Part shown: positions 1-8,717 of the stretch, one piece after another
How the letters are laid out: each line of letters begins with the position of its first letter
Numbering within the stretch: position 1 is the first letter of the stretch
NCBI RefSeq assembly: GCF_003008535.1
Contig: NZ_CP027666.1
Location: 3,709,501 to 3,773,500 of the forward strand
Source of the DNA: Ottowia oryzae
GTDB taxonomy: Bacteria; Pseudomonadota; Gammaproteobacteria; Burkholderiales; Burkholderiaceae_C
Direction of reading: 5' to 3'
DNA length: 64,000 bases
Translations under genes and position numbers: made by a program
Notes under the pieces: model-generated
Database searches by the model: none
Told to the model about the DNA's origin: nothing
Seen by the model: the letters and a program-made list of their open reading frames with translations, nothing else

Positions 1-761
1 ATCGACTTGGCGGATTTGAAGCCGTACTTCCACGGCACCACCAGCCGCACGGGCGCGCCGTTCTGGTTGGGCAGCACCTCGCCGTACATGCCGAAGGCCA
101 GCAGGGTGAGTGGGTGCATCGCCTCGTCCAGGCGCAGCGCCTCGGTGTAGGGCCAGTCCAGCACGCTGGATCGCAGCCCCGGCATCTGCTTGGGGTCGGC
201 CAGGGTGACGAATTCGACGTACTTTGCGCTGCCCAGCGGATCGGCGCGGCGGATCAGCGCGGCCAGTGAATAGCCTTCCCACGGGATCACCATCGACCAG
301 CCCTCCACGCAGCGCAGGCGGTAGATGCGCTGCTCCATGGGCGACAGCTTCAGCAGCTCTTCCAGGCCGATCTTGCCGGGCTTCTTGACCATGCCTTCGA
401 TCTCTATCGCCCAGGGCGACGGCTTGAGCGTGCCCGCGTTGCGCGCCGGGTCGGCCTTGTCGGTGCCGAATTCGTAGTAGTTGTTGTAGGTGCTGGCGTC
501 TTTGTAGTCGGTCAGCTTTTCCGTCGTCATTGCGCCGGGCACCGTGGACGGCGTGGCCGCCAGCGCGGCCAGCTTGCCGGGGCGCGCCACGGCGGCGGAT
601 TGCGCCAGCGCATCGCGCGCCGCCCAGGCGGCCAGGCCCGCCCCGGCGGCGCCCAGGGCCACTTGTCGCAGCCATTCGCGGCGGCTTTCTGCCAGCGCAC
701 GTGGCGTGATCTCGCTGGGGATGGGGTGGTCGTACGCGCGGTGAATGGATCGGCGGGACAT
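1..761 (-). CDS. msrP: Protein-methionine-sulfoxide reductase catalytic subunit MsrP (3' end beyond window)
   Basis: Reads leftwards from ATG at 761 and runs open to base 1, so about 253 N-terminal residues are present and the C-terminus is missing. The product is a YedY/MsrP-type molybdopterin enzyme, which in the known family reduces methionine sulfoxide in periplasmic proteins using electrons from the heme protein MsrQ. The N-terminus has a twin-arginine signal (SRREWLRQVALG) and a hydrophobic stretch. Family landmarks follow: NNYYEFGTDKADPA, the cofactor-cysteine segment RLRCVEGWSMVIPWEGY, and APVRLVVPWKYGFKS near the window edge. An AGGAG ribosome site lies about 9 bases before the ATG. 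It is transcribed away from the sugar dehydrogenase homologue at 873. An msrQ partner, if present, would lie outside the window. Confidence 0.93.
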   Translation of the reverse strand, partial: MSRRSIHRAYDHPIPSEITPRALAESRREWLRQVALGAAGAGLAAWAARDALAQSAAVARPGKLAALAATPSTVPGAMTTEKLTDYKDASTYNNYYEFGTDKADPARNAGTLKPSPWAIEIEGMVKKPGKIGLEELLKLSPMEQRIYRLRCVEGWSMVIPWEGYSLAALIRRADPLGSAKYVEFVTLADPKQMPGLRSSVLDWPYTEALRLDEAMHPLTLLAFGMYGEVLPNQNGAPVRLVVPWKYGFKSAKS

Positions 762-872
762 GGGAAAAGCTCCTGTGCGGCGAAAAGGGTGCGTGGGCCT
801 GCGCTGGGTGGGGCGCGCGGCGCCACGCTGCTGGCATCATGCTACGACCACGGCTTGGGGGAGCGAGTTCAC

Positions 873-2126
873 GTGCGCGATTCGGTTTCTGGCACCCGCG
901 GCGGGCTGGCGCAGCGGCGCCATCATTGGCTGACCCTGGCCGCCGCCCTGGCGCTGCTGGGGAGCGCTGCGGCCCCCGCCCTGGCGCGCGGCTACGTGCC
1001 GCAGGGCCGCTGCGGCCCGCACGAGCGCGTGCAGATCGACACCGTGCCCGCCGGGCACTGCGTGGCGCTGGTCGCCGACGAGACGCAGGGCCTGGCCGCG
1101 CCGCGCCGCATTCTGGAAGTGACGCCGGGCCGCTTTTGGGTGATCGACATGGGCGCCAACTGGGTGCCCAAGCGCGGCCGCCTGCTGGAGCTGACGCTGC
1201 CGCCCGGCGCCGCGCGCGCCAAGGTGAGTACGCTGGCCGAAGGGTTGGACAGACCGCTGGGCCTGGCCAAGGGGCCGGACGGGCAGATCTGGATGGGCGA
1301 AGTGCATCAGGTATGGCGCACGCCCCTGCCCCCGCCCGGCCAACCGATCCGCCGCGAAGTGATGTTGCCCAACCTGCCGACCAGCGGCGCCCACCCCCTC
1401 AAGGAAATCGCCTTCGGCCCTGGCGACGCGCTGTACGTGAACATGGGCTCGGTCACCGACAGCTGCCGCAACGATGCGCAGCAGCAGCCCGTGCCCTGCC
1501 CCGAACTGGGCGGCACCCAGCCCAGGGCCGCCGTGTACCGCGCCCAGCTGGACCCGGCGCAGGGCTGGAAGGTCACGCGCTTTGAGCCCTTTGCCACCGG
1601 CCTGCGCAACTCGGTGGCATTGACGGTGTTGCCTAGCGGCGCCGTGCTGCAGGGCGAAAACTCGATTGACTACCCCGACGCCGCCCAGCCGCCTGAAAAA
1701 CTGAACCGCCTGCAAGCCGGGCGGCACTACGGCTGGCCCTACTGCGTGGGCAAGGGCATGGCGGCCCGTGGGTACGAAAAGCGCTACGACTGCGCGCAAG
1801 CCACGCCGCCAGCCCAGACCTGGCCCGCCCACGCCGCGCCGCTGCACCTGCTGCAAGGCACGGCTGGGTCGCCGTTTGCTGGCCAGTTGCTGGTGGCCTG
1901 GCATGGCCACCGGCCTGCCGGCCAGCGCGTGATGCGCGTGCCGATCCGCGCCGACGGCACGCCCACCGGCCCACCGCGCCCGGTGCTGGAAGGCTGGGCG
2001 GCGCGCCAAGGCGTGCGCCCGGTTGGCCACCCGACGGGCCTGGCTATCGACCACGATGGCCGCTTGTGGGTGGTGGAGGACATCCACCGCGCGGTGCTGC
2101 TGGTGCGGCCTATCCAAGCGCCTTGA
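873..2126 (+). CDS. Periplasmic PQQ-type sugar (sorbosone) dehydrogenase family protein
   Basis: A 417-residue product of the glucose/sorbosone dehydrogenase (GSDH) beta-propeller family; soluble members oxidise sugars with PQQ in the periplasm, but the substrate here is unknown. The GTG start at 873 is chosen because GGGGGAG lies 9 bases upstream and the next residues lead into a signal peptide (LTLAAALALLGSAAAPALA). The frame stays open further upstream to 600 with no membrane or domain sense. Propeller-type repeats are visible, e.g. LGLAKGPDGQIWMGE, KEIAFGPGDALYVNMGS, a GRHYGWPYC segment and HPTGLAIDHDGRLWVVED near the end. Family assignment is firm; catalytic activity and PQQ dependence are inferred. 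It is divergent from msrP. Confidence 0.82.
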   Translation: MRDSVSGTRGGLAQRRHHWLTLAAALALLGSAAAPALARGYVPQGRCGPHERVQIDTVPAGHCVALVADETQGLAAPRRILEVTPGRFWVIDMGANWVPKRGRLLELTLPPGAARAKVSTLAEGLDRPLGLAKGPDGQIWMGEVHQVWRTPLPPPGQPIRREVMLPNLPTSGAHPLKEIAFGPGDALYVNMGSVTDSCRNDAQQQPVPCPELGGTQPRAAVYRAQLDPAQGWKVTRFEPFATGLRNSVALTVLPSGAVLQGENSIDYPDAAQPPEKLNRLQAGRHYGWPYCVGKGMAARGYEKRYDCAQATPPAQTWPAHAAPLHLLQGTAGSPFAGQLLVAWHGHRPAGQRVMRVPIRADGTPTGPPRPVLEGWAARQGVRPVGHPTGLAIDHDGRLWVVEDIHRAVLLVRPIQAP

Positions 2127-2140
2127 TCGGCGTTGGATTT

Positions 2141-2199
2141 CTCAAGCCAAATCAGCCTCCAGCGCACGCTGCACCAGCGCTTTCAGCTACCAAATCAAT
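2141..2199. repeat. Dispersed hairpin repeat, copy 1
   Basis: One copy of a roughly 50-60 bp intergenic element found many times in this window. It contains CCAGCGC, a short centre, CCAGCGC again and an AGCTACCAAAT arm. It lies directly downstream of the sugar dehydrogenase homologue. Confidence 0.6.
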
Positions 2200-2239
2200 A
2201 GTCACTTATGGCTGAGCGGAGATTCGCTGTTTGCCTGCG

Positions 2240-2383
2240 GCACAGTGTGTTCTGGGTCGGCCCACCGCCCGACCAGACAGCCGCGCAAGGGCCGCCTCGC
2301 CGCGCTGGCTGCGCCCCCCTCCTGAAGCGCGCAGCGCGCTAAAGAGAGGGGAAGCGGCGTCAGCGGCTCAGGGGGTGCCGTTT
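2240..2383. repeat. Second repeat type between convergent genes, with inverted repeats
   Basis: Gene-free stretch ahead of the ccs gene stop (convergent side). It is rich in short inverted repeats (GCGCGCAGCGCGC) and ends with GCGTCAGCGGCTCA at 2357-2370. The same 13-14 base motif is seen at 8055 and 10392, each time at the 3' end of a leftward gene. It may act as a terminator or be a mobile repeat tail; function not shown. Confidence 0.4.
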
Positions 2384-3766
2384 CTACAGCTCGCCGTAGC
2401 TGTGCAGCCCCGACAGGAACATGTTCACGCCGATGAAAGCGAACGTGGTCACCGCCAGCCCGGCCAGCGCCCACCAGGCGGCCACGGTGCCGCGCAGGCC
2501 CTTCATCAGCCGCATGTGCAGCCAGGCCGCGTAGTTCAGCCAGACGATCAGTGCCCAGGTTTCTTTGGGGTCCCAGCTCCAGTAGCCGCCCCAGGCCTCG
2601 GCCGCCCACAGGGCGCCCAGGATGGTGGCCACGGTGAAGAACGCAAAGCCCAGTGCGATGGATTTGTACATCACGTCGTCCAGCACCTCGAAGCTGGGCA
2701 GCCGCTCGGCGATGCGCTTGCGGCCAAGCAGAATGCCGCCCACGATCAGCGCGGCGACGATGGCGTAGCCCAGCCAGTAGCTGCCACCCGCCTCACCCAC
2801 GTTGCGCTGGCGGAAGGCGATCGGCACGAAGCACAGGGCGATGCCGAACAGCCAGATCGGCGTGAGCTTGTACCAGCGGGTCTCATGCGCCTGCTGCTTG
2901 ATCAGGTACGCAAAAGCCACCATGGCCGCCAGCGCGAAGGTGCCGTAGCCGATGAAGTTGGCCGGCACGTGCAGCTTCATCCACCAGCTTTTCAGGGCGG
3001 GCACCAGCGGCTGGATCTCGTGCGCCTCGCGCACCAGCGTGTACCACAGCAAGAAGCCCACGGCCGCGCTGACCACCAGCATGACGAAGGCGCCCATCGA
3101 GCGCGTGCGGTACTGCGCCTCGTAGTACAGGTAGAACAGCGTGGTCATCCAGCAGAACAGCACGAACACTTCGTACAGGTTGCTGACCGGGATGTGGCCG
3201 ATGTCGGGGCCCAGCTGGTGGCCTTCGTACCAGCGCACCATGGTGCCGACGAGGGCCAGCGTGACGGCCACCCAGGCCAGCTTGCTGCCAATGCCCTCGA
3301 AAGTGCCCGACTGCTTGCGCGCGAACATGCCGATCCAGTAGAAGACCGTGCTCATGAAAACGATCATGCTCATCCAGAGGATGGCCGACTGGCTGGACAA
3401 GAAGTACTTCAGCCAGAACACCGTTTCGGCGCGCCCCAGGTCGGCCTGCCCCTGCGGCCCCTGGTAAGACCAGATGGCCAGCAGCGACAGTGCCGCCACC
3501 ACCAGCATCAGCTGGCGCAGCGGCCGCCAGAACCAGCCCAGCCAGATCACCACCGGCACCGTGCCCGCCAGGATCGCCTTTTCATACACGTCCATGGACG
3601 CGTGGTAGCGTTGGAAAGCAACCACGCCGCCGATCACCGCCAGCAGCGCAAACAGCCAGTCGCCCCAGGTGCGGCGGGCGAAATAGCCTTCGTTCAGCGT
3701 CAGCGTGGCGTTGGGCCTCTGGCTGGGGCTGGTCGGATTCGGCGCGGTGGCCACTTGGGTGTTCAT
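2384..3766 (-). CDS. ccsB: System II cytochrome c biogenesis heme-handling protein with WWD domain (CcsA/ResC type; the protein family is also named CcsB)
   Basis: A 460-residue polytopic membrane protein. Near the C-terminus (about residues 390-404) it carries the tryptophan-rich signature WGGYWSWDPKETW, the WWD heme-binding motif of the CcsA/ResC family, which with ResB exports heme and attaches it to apocytochromes c outside the membrane. Several predicted transmembrane helices surround it, and histidines suitable as heme ligands are present. It follows resB with a 14-base gap and has a CGGAG ribosome site, so the two are surely one operon. Naming is inconsistent in the literature: the WWD protein is CcsA in Bordetella work but the automated family name is CcsB. 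Function is confident. Confidence 0.93.
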   Translation of the reverse strand: MNTQVATAPNPTSPSQRPNATLTLNEGYFARRTWGDWLFALLAVIGGVVAFQRYHASMDVYEKAILAGTVPVVIWLGWFWRPLRQLMLVVAALSLLAIWSYQGPQGQADLGRAETVFWLKYFLSSQSAILWMSMIVFMSTVFYWIGMFARKQSGTFEGIGSKLAWVAVTLALVGTMVRWYEGHQLGPDIGHIPVSNLYEVFVLFCWMTTLFYLYYEAQYRTRSMGAFVMLVVSAAVGFLLWYTLVREAHEIQPLVPALKSWWMKLHVPANFIGYGTFALAAMVAFAYLIKQQAHETRWYKLTPIWLFGIALCFVPIAFRQRNVGEAGGSYWLGYAIVAALIVGGILLGRKRIAERLPSFEVLDDVMYKSIALGFAFFTVATILGALWAAEAWGGYWSWDPKETWALIVWLNYAAWLHMRLMKGLRGTVAAWWALAGLAVTTFAFIGVNMFLSGLHSYGEL

Positions 3767-3780
3767 GACGCGAATCTCCG

Positions 3781-5901
3781 TCAGGACGGGGTGAGCAGCT
3801 TGCGCTGCAGTTGTTCAAACTCTTTGTCGGCGTCCATAGTCTTGCGGTTGGACGACAAGGCCATGCGGGCGTGGGCACCCGCGCCTTCGGGCGCCAGCCA
3901 GACCCACAGGCGGCGTTCGCGCACGTACAGCATCGCGAACACCCCGATGATCAGGAACAGGCAGCCCAGGTAAACCACGTTTTGCCCAGGCGCGCGCGCC
4001 ACCTGGAACACGCTGGCCTGCACCTGCTTGAAGTCTTTCAGCTCGAACGCCACGGGCGCAGGGTACAGCGACACGTCCGACAGCGCCAGCACGGCCTGCG
4101 ACAAAAAGCGGTGGCTTTCATCGTTCTCGGGCAGCGCCTTCTTGCCCGCCGCCTCCCGCGCGCCAGCATTCAGCTCGAACAGGCTGCCGTTGAGGATGCG
4201 CAGCAGCACGTCGGCGGCGCGTTCGCGCTCGGCCTCGGGCACGGCGGTTTCGATGAAGTCGGAAATCGCCTGCAGCCCGCGCACATCCTTGCCACCCACC
4301 TTTTCCAGCCCGGCGAACAGGCCCAGCGCGCGGCTGGCCGATTCGTTGAGCTGCTGGGCCAGATCGGCGCGGCCTTCGCCCACCGCCTTGGCCACATAGC
4401 GGCGCACGGCGGCATCGCGCGCGGCCGGGTCGTCCAGCGCCGCGCGCAGGCGCATGAAGCCGTCCATCGACAGATCATCGTCGGCGGGCAGGCGCAGGTA
4501 GCGGAAGTTGTCGGCCGGTTTGTCGCGCACGCCCAGCAGGAACACGCGGTTGCCGTCGCCCGTGTCCACCGGCAGCTGGTAGTTGTGGAATTCACGCGCC
4601 TGGCCCGACGCATCGCGCAGCTTGTAGGTGATGCTGGGCCCGACGTTGCGCAGCTCGCGCTTGGTGACGGTCTTGTCGGCCGCGCCCAGGCGCTGCGACA
4701 GCGCATGCCCCAGATCCACCTTGCGCACGTCCACCGCCGAGCCGCTGGTGCCCGGGCTGAGGTTTTCCACGTTGATGACGCGCAGCGCGGTGTATTCCAG
4801 CGTGTACTTCTCGGTGCCGTTGGTGATTTCGGAACTGCCGCCGATGGTGCCGTCGATGTCGAAGCCCTTGGCGCCGCCGTGCATCGGCACGGCGTGCAGC
4901 TTGACGGTGGAGCCACCGTCGTCAAAGCTGCTCTGGTAGATCTGCACGCCCTTGTAGCTGGCCGGGTGATTCACCTCGACCCGCGCGTCCTGCTTGGCGC
5001 CGGTTTCCTTGTCGTGGATGACGATCTCGCTGGCAAACAGTTTGGGCATGCCGGTCGAGTAGTACTCGACGATGAACTTCTTCAGCTCCACCGCAAAGGG
5101 CAGCTCTTGCAGCAGAACGCCATCGGACTGGCTCAGGATGGCGGTGCTGGACTGCGTGCCCTCGGCCACCACCAGGTTGCCGCGAAAGGCGGGGTTGTTC
5201 TCGGGCAGGCGGTGCTCGGGCTTCACGTCGGACACAAAGCCGCCGCCGCTGTAGACGGTCTTGCCGCCAAACCAGGTCATGGTGCGCACGAACAGGTCGC
5301 CGTCGAACAGCCCGCCCAGACAGATCAGCACGATGGCGCTGTGCGCCGCGATGTAGCCCAGCTTGTTGGCGGTGCCGGCCTTGGCCGCCACCATCCAGCC
5401 CTTGCCGGCGGGTGTGTCGCGCTCTTGCAGCCGCACTTTCCAGCCGCCGGTGCTCAGCATCTGGCCAATACGCTGGGCCTCGGCCTGCGGCGGCTGCGGC
5501 AGATCGCCCTCGGCCTTGTGGTGAAAGGCCTTCAGGCTTTGCTCGCGGATGTTTTCCTTGTAGCTGCGGATGTCGGCCAGGAACTTCGGCGCGTTGCGCG
5601 CAATGCACAGGGTAGTGCTGATCACCAGGAACGCCAGGATCAGCAGGAACCACCAGGCGCTGTAGACGGCGTTAAGCTTCAGATCCAGGAACAGCTCGGC
5701 CCAGAACGGCCCGAACTGGTTCATGTAGTTGACCGCCGTCTCGTGCTGCTTGATCACCGTGCCGATCACCGAGGCGATGCAGATCACGGTCAGCAGCGCA
5801 ATGGCAAAGCGCATGGACGACAGCAACTCCGTCGCCCGGCGCAACGCGAGGGCGCCGCGCGAGGGTTGCTCTGGAATCGTGTCGCTTGCCGAAGTTGTCA
5901 T
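3781..5901 (-). CDS. resB: Cytochrome c biogenesis protein ResB (CcsB-type partner)
   Basis: A 706-residue membrane protein of the ResB family. Three transmembrane segments lie in the first 200 residues (about 32-52, 80-102 and 165-190). A long periplasmic domain follows, then a last helix near residue 650 (VVYLGCLFLIIGVFAMLYV). In system II maturation ResB and the WWD protein form the heme channel and ligation complex at the inner membrane. The ATG at 5901 is the first sensible start. The downstream gene begins 14 bases after the stop. Upstream a terminator-like hairpin separates it from cytochrome c4, so resB probably has its own promoter in 5902-6041. Confidence 0.93.
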   Translation of the reverse strand: MTTSASDTIPEQPSRGALALRRATELLSSMRFAIALLTVICIASVIGTVIKQHETAVNYMNQFGPFWAELFLDLKLNAVYSAWWFLLILAFLVISTTLCIARNAPKFLADIRSYKENIREQSLKAFHHKAEGDLPQPPQAEAQRIGQMLSTGGWKVRLQERDTPAGKGWMVAAKAGTANKLGYIAAHSAIVLICLGGLFDGDLFVRTMTWFGGKTVYSGGGFVSDVKPEHRLPENNPAFRGNLVVAEGTQSSTAILSQSDGVLLQELPFAVELKKFIVEYYSTGMPKLFASEIVIHDKETGAKQDARVEVNHPASYKGVQIYQSSFDDGGSTVKLHAVPMHGGAKGFDIDGTIGGSSEITNGTEKYTLEYTALRVINVENLSPGTSGSAVDVRKVDLGHALSQRLGAADKTVTKRELRNVGPSITYKLRDASGQAREFHNYQLPVDTGDGNRVFLLGVRDKPADNFRYLRLPADDDLSMDGFMRLRAALDDPAARDAAVRRYVAKAVGEGRADLAQQLNESASRALGLFAGLEKVGGKDVRGLQAISDFIETAVPEAERERAADVLLRILNGSLFELNAGAREAAGKKALPENDESHRFLSQAVLALSDVSLYPAPVAFELKDFKQVQASVFQVARAPGQNVVYLGCLFLIIGVFAMLYVRERRLWVWLAPEGAGAHARMALSSNRKTMDADKEFEQLQRKLLTPS

Positions 5902-6041
5902 GGCCTATCGCCTGCCGCCGGGGCTGCAGGCCAGTTCGTCGCATTGGAGCCCGCTGGCCCCGATCGGTTCAATCGCCCGGCGGGCGCGTCACCAGAAGTC
6001 TGATCCAGATTCGTCTTTCGCGCCCAAACCTGTCGCCTGCA

Positions 6042-6082
6042 CAAAAAAACAAAGCCGCGTCGGGCAACCGAGACGCGGCTTG
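6042..6082 (-). terminator. Rho-independent terminator of the cytochrome c4 gene
   Basis: On the minus strand an AAGCCGCGTC / GACGCGGCTT stem with a 10-base loop is followed by TGTTTTTTTG. It lies 35 bases after the cytochrome c4 stop and before resB, so it should end the cytochrome transcript. Confidence 0.85.
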
Positions 6083-6116
6083 AGGGTGCCTTGCAATGCG
6101 CCACGGCCAGCGCCGT

Positions 6117-6734
6117 TCAGCGCAGGCCGGCGATGTAGTCGGCGACGGCCTTGATCTCGCGGTCGTTCATCTTGGCCGACACGTCGTGCATCGGCGCGTT
6201 GTTGGTGCGGCCGCCATCGCGGAAGCTGGTCAGCTGCTTGACGGTGTAGTCGCTCAGCTGGCCGGCCAGGCGGGGGTATTGGGCCGGAATGCCGGCGCCG
6301 TTGGGGCTGTGGCAGCCCGCGCAGGCCGGCACGCGGCGGTCCTGGATGCCGCCGCGGTAGATGCGCTCGCCCAGCAGCACGGTGTCCTTGTTCTTGGCAA
6401 AGCCAGGCTTGGCCTTTTGCGTGGCCAGCCAGTAGGCGATGTTGCGCGCGTCGGCCTCGCTCAGCGTCGAAGCAAAGCCCTGCATCACCGGGTCTTTGCG
6501 CACGCCGCTCTTGAATTCCAGCAGCTGCTTGACGAGGTATTCGGGGTGCTGCTCGGCCAGGGTAGGCTGGGTGGGCACGCTGGAATTGCCATCGGCGCCG
6601 TGGCAGGCTGCGCACACGGCGGCGAAGCTGGCCGAGCCTTTGGCCAGATCAACCTTGGGGGCTGCCGGCGCGTCGGCGGCGGAAGCGGTGGCGGCCAGCA
6701 GCGTGGCGGTCAGCAGGACGGCAAGCGACTTCAT
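6117..6734 (-). CDS. Diheme cytochrome c4
   Basis: A 205-residue exported protein with a cleavable signal peptide (about residues 1-20) and two cytochrome c domains. The heme sites are CAACH at 41-45 and CAGCH at 138-142, and a methionine suitable as axial ligand follows each. Cytochrome c4 proteins pass electrons from the bc1 complex to terminal oxidases in the periplasm. The gene sits beside the resB/ccs genes that would attach its hemes, with a terminator between them, and is divergent from engB. This order (engB, cytochrome c4, heme export genes) is common in Betaproteobacteria. Confidence 0.92.
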   Translation of the reverse strand: MKSLAVLLTATLLAATASAADAPAAPKVDLAKGSASFAAVCAACHGADGNSSVPTQPTLAEQHPEYLVKQLLEFKSGVRKDPVMQGFASTLSEADARNIAYWLATQKAKPGFAKNKDTVLLGERIYRGGIQDRRVPACAGCHSPNGAGIPAQYPRLAGQLSDYTVKQLTSFRDGGRTNNAPMHDVSAKMNDREIKAVADYIAGLR

Positions 6735-6789
6735 GGGCGATCGTCTTTTAAATAGTGGGCTCTGGGGGAGGCGCTAAACCCGAGGATTC

Positions 6790-6795
6790 TACAAT
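6790..6795 (+). promoter_or_regulatory. Possible -10 box upstream of engB
   Basis: TACAAT stands about 120 bases before the chosen engB start in the cytochrome c4/engB divergent region. No good -35 box is visible at 17 bases, so this is a weak call. Confidence 0.3.
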
Positions 6796-6914
6796 GCCCA
6801 CTGCGCGCCTCAGCCCCCTTGCACGGGGCCAAGACACAGGCCTTGATCCTGCGCAGCTTTCCTGTCGTCGACCGCGTTGGCGGCCTTTGCTCATCGCCCT
6901 CAGCCTATCGCCCC

Positions 6915-7697
6915 ATGGCCTCCACTGCCGATTCCCAACCCCGCCCCGGCAAACCGTTTGCCAAGCCCTCTGCCCTGCTCACGCCCGCCGAGCGCGACGC
7001 CCTGGGCTGGCTGCACACCGCGCGCTTTCTGACTACCGCCGCCCAGCTGGTGCACCTGCCCGAGCTGGACGTGCCCGAAATCGCCTTCGTCGGCCGGTCC
7101 AACGCGGGCAAATCCACCGCCATCAACACGCTGACGCAGCAAAACCAGCTGGCCTACGCGTCCAAAAAGCCAGGGCGCACGCAGCACATCAACCTGTTCT
7201 CGGTGGGCCGCCAGGGCACGCAGGACGCGGTGCTGGCCGACCTGCCCGGCTACGGCTACGCCGCCGTGCCGCTGGCCGACAAGGTGCGCTGGCAGCGGGT
7301 GATGGCCAATTACCTGGTCAGCCGGCGCAACCTGGCCGCCGTGGTCATGCTGTGCGACCCGCGCCACGGCCTGAAAGAGCTGGACGAGGCGCTGCTGGAA
7401 GTGATCCGCCCGCGCGTGGAAGACGGCCTGCAGTTCCGCATCCTGCTGACCAAGGCCGACAAGCTGACCCGCAGCGAGCAAGCCAAGGCGCTGCAAATCG
7501 CCCGCCTGCAGGCCGGCGGCGGCAGCGTGCAGATGTTTTCCGCCCTCAAGCGCCAGGGCGTGGGCGAGGCCGCGCTGTGGCTGCGCCAACAGGTCGAGGC
7601 CACGCAGCAGGACATGGCCGATGACGGCGGCACCGCGGACGATGGCGACGACCACCCCGCTGACGATGGTGCGGAAGACTTGCCCGGCGAAGACTGA
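6915..7697 (+). CDS. engB: Ribosome biogenesis GTP-binding protein EngB (YihA/YsxC)
   Basis: A 260-residue GTPase of the TrmE-Era-EngA-EngB branch, which assists assembly of the large ribosomal subunit. The nucleotide-binding motifs are all visible: G1 GRSNAGKST (60-68), G3 DLPGYGYA, and G4 TKADK. The ATG at 6915 gives the usual N-terminal length for betaproteobacterial EngB; upstream alternatives (TTG at 6819) add a stretch without domain sense. No strong ribosome site is seen. The acidic, low-complexity C-terminal tail (rich in D and G) extends beyond the GTPase core. Divergent from cytochrome c4. Confidence 0.93.
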   Translation: MASTADSQPRPGKPFAKPSALLTPAERDALGWLHTARFLTTAAQLVHLPELDVPEIAFVGRSNAGKSTAINTLTQQNQLAYASKKPGRTQHINLFSVGRQGTQDAVLADLPGYGYAAVPLADKVRWQRVMANYLVSRRNLAAVVMLCDPRHGLKELDEALLEVIRPRVEDGLQFRILLTKADKLTRSEQAKALQIARLQAGGGSVQMFSALKRQGVGEAALWLRQQVEATQQDMADDGGTADDGDDHPADDGAEDLPGED

Positions 7698-7764
7698 TTT
7701 CTAGTCTTTTGGGGCGCTGGCGCAGGTGGCATTAGGGCCAGCAGCTCTTTTGTTGATAGCAAAC
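7698..7764. repeat. Dispersed hairpin repeat, copy 2
   Basis: Immediately after the engB stop. It contains GGCGCTGGCGCAGG and, after a short centre, CCAGCAGCTC then TTGATAGCAAA. The arms match the other copies. Confidence 0.65.
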
Positions 7765-7890
7765 TCGGAAGACCGCCTGCTCGGGATGGCGCCTCGCGCC
7801 TTAGCGCCCCAAGCGCGTCGGGTGCTACTTGCTGATCGCCGCGCAAGGCCGGTCAGCACCTCGGCGCCATCTGGTTCGCTCACCGCAGAT

Positions 7891-7956
7891 TTCAAGGCTT
7901 TTCAGCCCCCAGCGCCCGCCCCACCTGCGCCGCCAGCTATCCTAGTCATAGCATCC
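7891..7956. repeat. Dispersed hairpin repeat, copy 3
   Basis: Contains CCCCAGCGCCCGCCCC, CTGCGCCGCCAGCTATC and a following CATAGCATCC. The region 7698-8064 between engB and the DUF488 gene holds only copies 2 and 3 and no convincing gene. Confidence 0.6.
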
Positions 7957-8064
7957 GGCGCCCAAACCCCACCCTCACCAGCCGACGGCATGCGCAGGCC
8001 TGCGCCGGGCATCGGCGCTGCCGCCGCCCGAAGCACAGAAAGAGATGGAAAGCCGCGTCAGCGC

Positions 8065-8478
8065 TCAGGAGGCCGCCACATCCGCCCCGCGCTCGGCCAA
8101 CAGCGCCCGCAACACCGACCGATGGCAGCGCGCCTCGTTCTCGCAATAACACCCCACCGAGAAATTCGCCCCGTGCGACAGCGCGGCCAGCACGTCGATT
8201 GAACGCGCGGCGTCCGGCTCGGCCATCTGGTGGCGGAACTCGCGCACGAACCGCGCCCAATCCTTTTGCGACTGGGGGCTGTCCGGCTCGGCGTGGGTGG
8301 ACAGCGCCAGCTTCATCAGCTCTGGCGTGGGCGACAGGTTGGGGTACCACACGTCGTACCAGTTCTGGCGGGCGAAATCGGCCTTGGGCACGCCGCGCGC
8401 CGGCCGCCGCACGGTGCCGATGCGCGTGCCTTCGTCGGCGGCGCGCGGGGTGCCCAGGCGAACAATGCGAATGCTCAT
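8065..8478 (-). CDS. DUF488 domain-containing protein
   Basis: A 137-residue protein matching the DUF488 family (YeaO-like small cytosolic proteins of unknown function). Typical features are the N-terminal RIVRLGTPRA strand, a WYDVWYPNLSPTPELMK segment, the QKDWARFVREFRHQM helix, and CYCENEARCHRSVL, a Cys/His cluster typical of the family. The ATG at 8478 gives a full-length product. Nothing nearby suggests a pathway. The stop codon falls within the motif GCGTCAGCGCTCA, which recurs at other gene ends here. Confidence 0.82.
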   Translation of the reverse strand: MSIRIVRLGTPRAADEGTRIGTVRRPARGVPKADFARQNWYDVWYPNLSPTPELMKLALSTHAEPDSPQSQKDWARFVREFRHQMAEPDAARSIDVLAALSHGANFSVGCYCENEARCHRSVLRALLAERGADVAAS

Positions 8479-8650
8479 GGCGCGAAAAGGCTGGTGGTGA
8501 AATCGGTAGAACCCTGCGCCGCCGCACCTTGGCGACAGCCCCGGGCGACGGGCGCGGCCTACGATAGCAGCACCGCTGCGCCCATGCGCCGGGGCAGCCC
8601 TGCGGCGGCCAGCAGACGCACCGGCCGTGCGCGGCGAATTTCACGCCCAA

Positions 8651-8700
8651 CAGGCCGCCAGCGCTTGATACACCTGCGCTGGCAGCTATCAAACTCATAT
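8651..8700. repeat. Dispersed hairpin repeat, copy 4
   Basis: GCCAGCGC, a short centre ending CACCTGCGCTGG, then CAGCTATCAAACTC. It sits just upstream of the alpha/beta hydrolase start, so that gene's 5' untranslated region includes it. Confidence 0.7.
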
Positions 8701-8717
8701 CAACCCGCCATCCCGCC

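Noticed and set aside
600..872. Longer N-terminus for the sugar dehydrogenase homologue
   Set aside because: The open frame runs antisense into msrP and lacks a signal; GTG 873 has a ribosome site and leads straight into the signal peptide.
2231..3973. Long plus-strand open frame (580 codons) opposite the ccs gene
   Set aside because: Antisense shadow of a high-GC membrane protein gene. Its composition is His/Gln/Arg-rich with no domain, while the minus strand has the clear WWD protein.
3811..6003. Plus-strand open frame of 730 codons opposite resB
   Set aside because: Shadow frame. The opposite strand has membrane helices, family motifs and an operon arrangement.
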